DNA from: an uncultured Caryophanales bacterium
GTDB taxonomy: Bacteria; Bacillota_I; Bacilli_A; RF39; UBA660
Length of the DNA: 16,182 bases
Direction: 5' to 3'
Assembly (NCBI GenBank): GCA_946402785.1
Contig: CAMIXP010000015.1
Location: 1 to 16,182 of the forward strand
Below the pieces are notes generated by a model. It worked only from the letters and a program-made list of their open reading frames with translations, was not told where the DNA came from and ran no database searches. Of the stretch, positions 7,764 to 13,596 are shown piece by piece. The position numbers and the translations under genes are program-made. Each line of letters opens with the position of its first letter. The first letter of the stretch is position 1.

Positions 7764-9317
7764 ATGAAAATGAAAAGATTTATAAAATTATGTTTCGTAT
7801 TTTTATTAGGTGTTATTTTGATTCCAATGGTACATGCAGCAGAGTTACCTAAAACAGGAGTAACTTACTTCATGACATATCCAAATGGAGAAGTAGAAGT
7901 AACAGAAGATTATAACGTGGCAATCAATCCACCAGAAAAGTTATTATATACAAAAACAACGAATGCAAATGGTGTTGTTCCTATTTGTGATTGTATGAAT
8001 CAAGGTACATTAAGATTTGTTCAACATGTACCAAGTGGTTATACAACCAATCAAAGGGAAATAACAATTGATCTTGCAAATGTATCAGGAGATGTATCAT
8101 TCGTAGATTATAGAGGAGGAAATCCTTCTACAGGAAGAAGCATCCTTGTTATTTTAGGAATTGCTGCTGTTGTAGGAGCTACCATTCTAGTATCAAAGAA
8201 AAGTAGAAAAACATTAGTAATTGTACCAGCAATTGCTCTTGCATTAGTAGCATATCAAGTACATGCAGAAGGAAATTGTATAAATGTAAAGATAAAAGAT
8301 GGTAGTGGAAACCCACTACAAGATGTTGTAGTAGATATTTATGGAACCCCAGTAGTAACTGCCGCACCAGCCATCAAATTAGATGCAAATGGTGGACATT
8401 TCATGAATGGAAAAGAATTTATCTATGTTCCACTTCCAAGTGCACAATGTGATGTAGAAGAATTATGGGACTCTATGACAGATGAAGAAGAAAGTTACTA
8501 TTTAGATAATATTGAAGGAGCTTATCGAGATGGTTATTCTCCAGAAGGATTAATCTATCCAAATGAACCTTTAAGAAATGGAACTGTAGTTCCAATGGAT
8601 TGGTCTTCCAATGAAGGTGCAAAACTAATCAAGATTGTCGGAAATGGTGGAACATATGATTTCCATGGAGAACCATTAGAAGAACTTGTTTTATATGATG
8701 ATGTATATCCATATGATTATATAGAAGAATTCTCAAATGGAGAAAACTACTATGTAGGATATGATAATAATGCAGCATGTAGTAACTATACATCTGGTGG
8801 AAGTTATATCGGTGACGAACATTTCATTACTAGAAGAGAAGAACAATTCGCACAAGTTTATTACTTATGCTGGAATCCAAAACCAGATGGAATTTATGTA
8901 AATGATGTTTTATTCCGTGGAAATGCAGAAAACTGTTTTAACGAAACAGAACATTACTATGCAAGTGATTCCTTTAGTATATACACAAGAGATGATATGA
9001 TGTATTACATAGCAGGATTCCATATGATAGACGATAATAATGTGGAGTTTATGTTTAGAAAAGAACTTCCAAAAGCATCAGCTCAATATAGAGAATTCAC
9101 AGGAGATTTGGCTGGTGTAAAACCAATCACAGGAGAAAAAATAACATCTCTTGAAATCATCAAAAATGGACAAGTAGTGGTATCCCTAACAGGAAATGAC
9201 CTTGTAGAAAATGATGGATATATCTATCAAGTTGGAAATGCATCTAAGAAAGCAGTTTTAGCAAACTTTTTAGGAAACAACATCAATGCATGTTATGGAC
9301 CAAATGAAGAACAATAA
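7764..9317 (+). CDS. secreted two-part surface protein with internal NPSTG motif and mid-chain double membrane helix
   Basis: Residues 1-25 form a signal peptide ending in VHA before AE. Residues 26-119 resemble a SpaA/prealbumin-like beta domain (NANGVVPI, GTLRFVQHVPSGYT). NPSTG at 120-124, a hydrophobic run (126-143) and KKSRK (145-149) then have the layout of a cell-wall sorting signal, but in mid-chain. A second hydrophobic run (150-165) ending in VHA at 166-168 looks like another signal peptide. The remaining 350 residues are an acidic, Tyr/Asn-rich ectodomain with two similar segments, IKLDANGG (204-211) and IKIVGNGG (289-296), reminiscent of InlB-type beta repeats. There are about six Cys in this second part. 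No sortase gene is in the window. A second ATG at 7770 is an equally usable start (AGGTAGGG upstream). The function is unknown; cell-surface display is likely. Confidence 0.85.
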   Translation: MKMKRFIKLCFVFLLGVILIPMVHAAELPKTGVTYFMTYPNGEVEVTEDYNVAINPPEKLLYTKTTNANGVVPICDCMNQGTLRFVQHVPSGYTTNQREITIDLANVSGDVSFVDYRGGNPSTGRSILVILGIAAVVGATILVSKKSRKTLVIVPAIALALVAYQVHAEGNCINVKIKDGSGNPLQDVVVDIYGTPVVTAAPAIKLDANGGHFMNGKEFIYVPLPSAQCDVEELWDSMTDEEESYYLDNIEGAYRDGYSPEGLIYPNEPLRNGTVVPMDWSSNEGAKLIKIVGNGGTYDFHGEPLEELVLYDDVYPYDYIEEFSNGENYYVGYDNNAACSNYTSGGSYIGDEHFITRREEQFAQVYYLCWNPKPDGIYVNDVLFRGNAENCFNETEHYYASDSFSIYTRDDMMYYIAGFHMIDDNNVEFMFRKELPKASAQYREFTGDLAGVKPITGEKITSLEIIKNGQVVVSLTGNDLVENDGYIYQVGNASKKAVLANFLGNNINACYGPNEEQ

Positions 9318-9318
9318 C

Positions 9319-9345
9319 AAAAAGAAGATTCAATCTTCTTTTTTT
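9319..9345 (+). terminator. intrinsic terminator
   Basis: AAAAAGAAGAT (9319-9329) pairs with ATCTTCTTTTT (9333-9343) across a short TCA loop, and the T run continues to 9345. It starts two bases after the stop codon. The loop is tight, so the top pair may be open. Confidence 0.8.
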
Positions 9346-9353
9346 GTGGTTTG

Positions 9354-9362
9354 TGATATAAT
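9354..9362 (+). promoter_or_regulatory. extended -10 promoter of the beta-repeat membrane protein
   Basis: TGATATAAT is a consensus extended -10 (TGnTATAAT). No good -35 lies 16-18 bases upstream, where the terminator sits. A start near 9369 leaves a 13-base leader with AGGAGG at 9371-9376. Confidence 0.65.
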
Positions 9363-9381
9363 GAAAACATAGGAGGAACTT

Positions 9382-10446
9382 ATGAAGAAAAAATTATTAT
9401 TCGTATTTGTTTTATTAATATCCTGTTTCATGATTCCTGTTCATGCAGCAGATGAAAACTTTATGGCAGGAGATGACCTAAAAGTTGATAAAGAATCAAC
9501 TTCTACTGCATTTGTCGCAGGAAGAAATGTAGAAATAACTTCTACAATCGATGGAGCAGCTTTTGTAGCTGGACAAGTAGTTAAAGTATCTAGTTATCAA
9601 GACTATTTGTTTGTTGCAGGAGAATCTGTTGTATTAGATCATGCTTCTACGAAAGATGCCTTTGTAGCAGGAAATGTATTATCTTTCAAAGATGGATCTT
9701 ATAGAGATGTCTATGCAGCAGGATCATCTATTACGATTGATACCAATATTAATCGTAATGCTTATCTAGCGGGAGATGTTGTAACAATCAATCGTGAAAT
9801 CTATGGAGATGTCTATATCGCAGCTGATAAGATTAAATTAGGAGATAAAGCTTATATTGCTGGTACGATGCATTATCCAAGAGAAAGTAAATTAGATGTT
9901 TCAGATTCAGCTAAAATCAACAACAAGAAATCTTATAAAGGAAGAACAGAACCAGAAGTAAAGGTAAAATTATCATTCATTGATACAGTCATTATTCCTG
10001 GAATTATTTCTTATTTTTCAATTCTATTAGTATCATTTATCTTACTTGCATTAGGAAAGAAAACATTTGATAAATGGGAAAAAGAAAAGAAAGATGCAGG
10101 AACCATCTTCAAATACATAGGACTTGGTTTAGCAGGTTTAATACTAGTTCCAATTGCTTGTGGATTAGTAATGATTACGATTATTGGTATTCCATTAAGT
10201 TTAATGGTATTCTGCTTATACTTTATGTTCTTATACTTATCAATCATCCCAACTGCTTACTATGTAGGAAATTGGGCATTCAAAGATGTCATTAAAAACA
10301 AATACTTATTACTAGCAGTATCTCTTCTAATCCTAGTTGTTCTAAAGATGATTCCTATTTTAGGAGGATTCATTGGATTTGTATCTCTATGCTTTGGATT
10401 AGGAATGCTTATCATGCTTGTAAAAGAGTCAATTAAATTAAAATAA
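9382..10446 (+). CDS. exported beta-repeat (bactofilin-like) domain with C-terminal membrane helices
   Basis: A signal peptide (1-22, ending PVHA) is followed by about eight degenerate repeats of 16-18 residues (about 28-165). Each is built around an [FY]-[VLA]-A-G core then a beta-strand: FVAGRNVEI, FVAGQVVKV, FVAGESVVL, FVAGNVLSF, YAAGSSITI, YLAGDVVTI, YIAADKIKL. This periodicity fits a beta-solenoid like that of the polymer-forming bactofilin family. A linker leads to four or five hydrophobic segments (about 203-224, 242-268, 269-297, 308-350). The solenoid would therefore be outside the cell and tethered by the membrane domain. Exported proteins with this architecture are common in Bacillota but poorly characterised; I do not know a function. 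AGGAGG lies six bases before the ATG. It is monocistronic between two terminators. Confidence 0.88.
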   Translation: MKKKLLFVFVLLISCFMIPVHAADENFMAGDDLKVDKESTSTAFVAGRNVEITSTIDGAAFVAGQVVKVSSYQDYLFVAGESVVLDHASTKDAFVAGNVLSFKDGSYRDVYAAGSSITIDTNINRNAYLAGDVVTINREIYGDVYIAADKIKLGDKAYIAGTMHYPRESKLDVSDSAKINNKKSYKGRTEPEVKVKLSFIDTVIIPGIISYFSILLVSFILLALGKKTFDKWEKEKKDAGTIFKYIGLGLAGLILVPIACGLVMITIIGIPLSLMVFCLYFMFLYLSIIPTAYYVGNWAFKDVIKNKYLLLAVSLLILVVLKMIPILGGFIGFVSLCFGLGMLIMLVKESIKLK

Positions 10447-10471
10447 CACGTGATAAAACACGTGTTTTTTT
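10445..10471 (+). terminator. intrinsic terminator
   Basis: AACACGTG (10445-10452) pairs perfectly with CACGTGTT (10459-10466) around ATAAAA, and T residues run to 10471. The stem overlaps the preceding stop codon. The next promoter begins two bases after the T run. Confidence 0.9.
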
Positions 10472-10472
10472 A

Positions 10473-10481
10473 TGATATAAT
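10473..10481 (+). promoter_or_regulatory. extended -10 promoter of the VanXY-TruB fusion gene
   Basis: TGATATAAT is identical to the extended -10 ahead of the previous gene. The conventional start would be near 10488, inside the very strong Shine-Dalgarno AAGGAGGTGAT (10484-10494), leaving a leader of about nine bases. The start site may be shifted upstream, or translation may use a truncated site. Confidence 0.6.
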
Positions 10482-10496
10482 GAAGGAGGTGATTGT

Positions 10497-11900
10497 ATGG
10501 ACCAATTAGTATTAGTAAATAAACAACATCCATTAAAAGAAAACTATTTCCGAGGAGTAGAAATGGTAGAAACAAAAGATATGGATGATGGAACAGTAAG
10601 AGTAGAAAAAGAAACTTTTCAACACTTTTTAGAATTACAAAAGTTTTGTAAAGAAAAAGGAATTGATATAGTAATTTCTTCTGCTTACAGAAGCTTATCA
10701 GATCAACAAGCAATCTATGACTACTACTTAGAAAAAGAAGGAGAAGAATATTGTGAAAAGTATGTAGCTCCTCTTGGTTGTTCTGAACACCATACAGGTC
10801 TTGCAATCGACTTTTATGTAAAAGAAGAAGAAAAAGAAGAATATCCAGAAGCAGATGATGAAATAAACACCTATGAGAAGTATGAACAAATTCATCCATT
10901 TTTAAAAGACTTTGGATTTATTTTAAGATATCCAAAAGGAAAAGAAGAAATAACTGGTTATGCTTATGAACCATGGCATATACGATATGTGGGAAAACTA
11001 GTAGCAAATTTAATCGATGAACAAAAATACACATTAGAAGAATATAAAGAACATTTCTCAGGAGTCCTTGTGATCAATAAAGAAAAAAATATGACATCTT
11101 TTGATGTAGTGGAAGAAGTAAGTAGACTTCTAGGTATTAAAAAAGTAGGGCATACAGGTACCTTAGATCCAATGGCAGAAGGAGTCTTAATTGTATGCTT
11201 TGGAGAAGCAACCAAAATAGGAGAACTAATCACAGCTTATGATAAAGAATATATTGCAGAAGCAAAACTAGGAATGGAAACAGATACCTATGATACAGAA
11301 GGAAGAGTCATGAAAGAAACAGAAGTACCAGAAAACTTACCAATCGAATCTGTTATTTCTTCCTTTCAAAAAACATATCTTCAAGAAGTACCAATCTATT
11401 CAGCAGTCAAAGTAAATGGAAAAAAACTATATGAATATGCAAGAGAAGGAAAACCAGTAGAATTACCTAAAAAAGAAGTAACCATTCAAGAAATAGAATT
11501 ATTAAGTCATACCAAAGATACTATAAAATTCCGTGCAAAAGTAACAAAAGGATGTTATATCAGAAGCTTAATTCATGATATCGGAAAAGAATTAGGAATA
11601 GGAGCTACCATGACTTCTTTAGTAAGAACCAAACAAGGAAATGTATCGATTGAGGAAGCAAACACCCTAGAAGACCTAAAACAAGGAATTTGTCATATCA
11701 ATTCCATAGAAGATGTTTTACCATTTCCAAAAATAGAAGTAGATACTGACTTAGAATTTAAAATTCGAAATGGTGTAAAATTAGAGAATACTTGGAATAT
11801 AAAAGATAAAGTATTGTGGAAGAATCAAGAAGGAAAACTCTTAGGAATCTATGAAGTAAAAGAGAAGCAACTAAGAGTGTGGAAGAATTTTCATAACTAA
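10497..11900 (+). CDS. truB: in-frame fusion: VanXY-like D-Ala-D-Ala peptidase (M15B) + tRNA pseudouridine-55 synthase TruB
   Basis: Residues 1-186 match the cytosolic VanXY/VanY M15B fold. SAYRS contains substrate-binding Arg65. SEHHTGLAID gives zinc ligands H98 and D105. EPWHIRYVG gives catalytic E158 and zinc ligand H161. There is no signal peptide, unlike VanY but like VanXY and VanX. This domain would hydrolyse D-Ala-D-Ala or the terminal D-Ala of wall precursors. Residues 188-467 are a complete TruB: GVLVINKEKNMTSFD, then GHTGTLDP with catalytic D224, PIYSAVKVNG, YIRSLIHDIG and a C-terminal PUA-like segment. TruB makes pseudouridine 55 in the tRNA T-loop. The joint (YKEHFSGVLVIN, 183-194) has no stop, and TruB has no ATG of its own at its N-terminus. 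AAGGAGGTGAT precedes the ATG. The domain calls are firm; joint function is unknown. Confidence 0.93.
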   Translation: MDQLVLVNKQHPLKENYFRGVEMVETKDMDDGTVRVEKETFQHFLELQKFCKEKGIDIVISSAYRSLSDQQAIYDYYLEKEGEEYCEKYVAPLGCSEHHTGLAIDFYVKEEEKEEYPEADDEINTYEKYEQIHPFLKDFGFILRYPKGKEEITGYAYEPWHIRYVGKLVANLIDEQKYTLEEYKEHFSGVLVINKEKNMTSFDVVEEVSRLLGIKKVGHTGTLDPMAEGVLIVCFGEATKIGELITAYDKEYIAEAKLGMETDTYDTEGRVMKETEVPENLPIESVISSFQKTYLQEVPIYSAVKVNGKKLYEYAREGKPVELPKKEVTIQEIELLSHTKDTIKFRAKVTKGCYIRSLIHDIGKELGIGATMTSLVRTKQGNVSIEEANTLEDLKQGICHINSIEDVLPFPKIEVDTDLEFKIRNGVKLENTWNIKDKVLWKNQEGKLLGIYEVKEKQLRVWKNFHN

Positions 11901-11922
11901 AGGAAGAGTTCTTCCTTTTTTT
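11899..11922 (+). terminator. intrinsic terminator after the truB fusion
   Basis: AAAGGAAG (11899-11906) pairs with CTTCCTTT (11911-11918) around AGTT, and T residues follow to 11922. The stem starts within the stop codon. Confidence 0.9.
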
Positions 11923-11944
11923 ATTTTGCAAAATAAAGGATTAT

Positions 11945-11973
11945 TTGACTTTAAACAACAGATGTGTTATAAT
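11945..11973 (+). promoter_or_regulatory. strong promoter of the J/LysM gene
   Basis: TTGACT (11945-11950), 17 bases, then TATAAT (11968-11973) preceded by TGT make an extended -10. It is the best promoter in the window. Its start near 11980 lies downstream of the ATG at 11976, which rules that ATG out and supports the start at 12021. Confidence 0.8.
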
Positions 11974-12020
11974 TTATGAACCTTTTGAGGAAGAAGAAAA
12001 GAATTCAGGGGGCGAACTTT

Positions 12021-13238
12021 ATGAGTCAAGAAATCGTGAATTATTATGAATTTTTAGGAGTGAAACCAAACTGTACAGAAGAAGATTTAGATTTCCATTA
12101 TCAAGAAATTATTAAATTTTTAAGTCCAGAGTTTCATCCTGAAAAAACATATACCAAAAAAGATATAGAAGAAGTAATGGAACAATTAGATGGAGTAAAC
12201 GAAGCTTATCGTGTTTTAAAAGATCCAAAACTAAGAAGAGCACATGATGAAGCATTAAAAAGAAAAGTAGAAGTACCAACTCCTCAAACAAGAATCTTAG
12301 AACAACCAAGAAAAGTAGAACAACCAAGAAGAGTACAACAACCTAGAAGACCAGAAATAAGACCAGTCACACCACCAAGAAGAGTTTCAACACCACAAGT
12401 AGAATCAAGAAGAATGAAAGAAAAGAAAACGTTCTGGCAAAATGTAAAAGATTCTTATCGAGCAGTAAGATTAGATGAAAGAAACTTTTCATTTAAGAAA
12501 AGACATGCCAAAATGTCAGAAGCATTTGATGATAAATATGCAAAGAAAGTTACATCTATTCCAAAAGAAATATTATTCTACACAGGAAAAGGAACAGCTC
12601 ATGTATTCTTAGAAACTTTCTATCAATTATCAAGATTATCTTATATAAACAAAGATACTGTTACAAAATATGTAATTCGTAATAGACGTTTAATTGCAGC
12701 AGCTGCCTTAATTGGAATCATGGCTTCCTGTGGAGGACCTGCAAAAGAAGAACCAATTGCAGAACCACAAATCGTAAGAGTAGAGGTTCCAGCACCAGAG
12801 GTAACAGAACCAATTAAAATAGAAGTACCTGCAGAAGAACCACGTTTAGTATTAACTCGTCATTACACCATTGTAGCGGGAGATACCTTATCAAGACTTG
12901 CCAATAATGCAAACTCATCTGTCGAAGAATTAAAAAGAATCAATGGTTATGAAGATGATAAAATCTATTTCGGACGTAAGATGTTAATTCCATATACAAT
13001 CGATCGAGAAGATTTAGAATACTATACAGAAAGTATTAAGATGAATGACTTTAGTTTAGAGGAAATTGCAAATGCCTATGAAACAGATTTAGAGACATTA
13101 TATCAATTAAATAATGGAGCTATTATCTATACAAATGGTAAGTATTATGCTTTATCAAATACCATCTTAGTACCAAGATTTCATTCAAAACAAGAAGTAG
13201 AAGCATTAAAAGCAGAAAAAACAAACACAAATCATTAA
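12021..13238 (+). CDS. membrane protein with J-like domain inside and two LysM domains outside
   Basis: The N-terminal 70 residues read as a J domain (YYEFLGVKPNCTEEDL, VNEAYRVLKDPKLRRAHDE), but the DnaK-contact HPD is HPE (39-41). A Pro/Arg repeat segment follows (94-125), then a basic region with a second helical block (about 135-222). A single hydrophobic helix starts at 224 after RNRR, so the N-terminus should be cytosolic. Outside lie a Pro/Glu spacer, a clear LysM (about 281-326, YTIVAGDTLSRLA) and a weaker LysM-like copy (about 335-393). LysM binds N-acetylglucosamine-containing glycans such as peptidoglycan. The ATG at 12021 has CAGGGGG upstream; the in-frame ATG at 11976 precedes the predicted transcription start. 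The architecture suggests a link between cytosol and wall; the partner is unknown. At 405 residues it matches no family I know by length. Confidence 0.88.
   Translation: MSQEIVNYYEFLGVKPNCTEEDLDFHYQEIIKFLSPEFHPEKTYTKKDIEEVMEQLDGVNEAYRVLKDPKLRRAHDEALKRKVEVPTPQTRILEQPRKVEQPRRVQQPRRPEIRPVTPPRRVSTPQVESRRMKEKKTFWQNVKDSYRAVRLDERNFSFKKRHAKMSEAFDDKYAKKVTSIPKEILFYTGKGTAHVFLETFYQLSRLSYINKDTVTKYVIRNRRLIAAAALIGIMASCGGPAKEEPIAEPQIVRVEVPAPEVTEPIKIEVPAEEPRLVLTRHYTIVAGDTLSRLANNANSSVEELKRINGYEDDKIYFGRKMLIPYTIDREDLEYYTESIKMNDFSLEEIANAYETDLETLYQLNNGAIIYTNGKYYALSNTILVPRFHSKQEVEALKAEKTNTNH
12300..12353 (+). repeat. three 18-base tandem repeats coding for EQPRxV units
   Basis: Three consecutive 18-base units encode EQPRKV, EQPRRV and QQPRRP (residues 94-111 of the J/LysM protein). 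They form a basic, proline-rich linker between the J-like domain and the membrane helix. The copy number may vary between strains. Confidence 0.75.
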
Positions 13239-13241
13239 AAA

Positions 13242-13256
13242 CCATTTGTAAAATGG
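13242..13256. repeat. short perfect inverted repeat
   Basis: CCATTT and AAATGG flank GTA just after the J/LysM stop. No T run follows on the plus strand, so it is not a standard terminator. It overlaps the -35 region of the rimP promoter, so it could be a small operator or a weak transcript end. Confidence 0.3.
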
Positions 13257-13264
13257 AAAAAATA

Positions 13265-13273
13265 TGTTATAAT
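13265..13273 (+). promoter_or_regulatory. extended -10 promoter of the rimP-nusA-rnpM-infB operon
   Basis: TGTTATAAT is a consensus extended -10. TTGTAA (13246-13251) is a weak -35 at 16 bases. The predicted start near 13280 gives a leader of about 60 bases, longer than those of the other genes here. Confidence 0.7.
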
Positions 13274-13285
13274 ACAAACTGAAAG

Positions 13286-13330
13286 GAGTGGGAAAGAAAT
13301 TTACCCACTCTTATTGTTTATTTTTATTAG
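13286..13330 (+). promoter_or_regulatory. rimP leader hairpin, candidate attenuator
   Basis: GAGTGGG (13286-13292) pairs perfectly with CCCACTC (13304-13310) around an 11-base loop. A T-rich but interrupted stretch (13311-13328) follows, and then AGGAGGTGA. Position and shape fit a weak terminator or attenuator in the leader. NusA is known to autoregulate its operon in E. coli, so control by NusA is a reasonable inference, not something the sequence proves. Confidence 0.5.
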
Positions 13331-13340
13331 GAGGTGAGTT

Positions 13341-13595
13341 ATGAAAAATAAAATTGCGAAACTAGTAGATGACTCAATCAAAGACTTAGGAGTATTTGTG
13401 GAGGACGCGTTTACTAGCACAGAGGAAGGAAAGAAAATCTTTAACATTGTCCTTGATAGTGAAGAAGTAATTGATTTAAACAAAGTAACAGAAGCCTCTA
13501 GAATTATTAATAAAATAATGGATGCAAATGAGAGTTTATTAGAAGATGCCGATGAACTTGATATTTACTCTAAAGAGAAGGGAGATAATAAATAA
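13341..13595 (+). CDS. rimP: RimP-like protein, N-terminal domain only
   Basis: RimP assists 30S subunit maturation. The 84-residue protein aligns with the N-terminal RimP domain: LGVFVEDAFTSTEEGKK, then FNIVLDSEEVIDLNKV (family: a hydrophobic strand ending in IDS, then the helix of IDLxxC), then SRIINKIMDANESL. It ends at DIYSKEKGDNK, where full-length RimP reads into the conserved serine/glycine loop and the SH3-like C-terminal domain. Family members are usually about 150 residues, so the C-terminal domain is absent. The stop is real and nusA starts two bases later. Position directly before nusA, as in most bacteria, supports the assignment more than sequence alone. A strong AGGAGGTGA precedes the ATG. 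Whether it still binds the 30S subunit is unknown. Confidence 0.75.
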   Translation: MKNKIAKLVDDSIKDLGVFVEDAFTSTEEGKKIFNIVLDSEEVIDLNKVTEASRIINKIMDANESLLEDADELDIYSKEKGDNK

Positions 13596-13596
13596 A

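Noticed and set aside
7845..7859. LPKTG (residues 28-32) of the surface protein as a sortase motif
   Set aside because: It lies just after the signal peptide, with no hydrophobic run and basic tail behind it, so it cannot act as a C-terminal sorting signal; probably chance.
10438..10899. Minus-strand open frame of 153 codons opposite the start of the VanXY-TruB gene
   Set aside because: It is a shadow: Leu/His/Phe-rich translation of GAA/AAA/TAT codons on the other strand. It has no ribosome site and crosses a terminator and promoter.
11924..11933. Palindrome TTTTGCAAAA as an operator
   Set aside because: A ten-base AT-rich palindrome is expected by chance in such DNA and has no second copy near it.
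11976..12020. Upstream ATG for the J/LysM protein
   Set aside because: It lies before the predicted transcription start (about 11980) and has no ribosome site; the J-like domain begins after the ATG at 12021.
12720..12731. MASC at residues 234-237 of the J/LysM protein as a lipobox
   Set aside because: It follows 223 cytosolic residues, so it is not an N-terminal lipoprotein signal; the segment is better read as a membrane anchor.
13546..13596. Upstream ATG for NusA inside rimP
   Set aside because: The added residues are rimP codons in another frame, and NusA homology begins at 13597.
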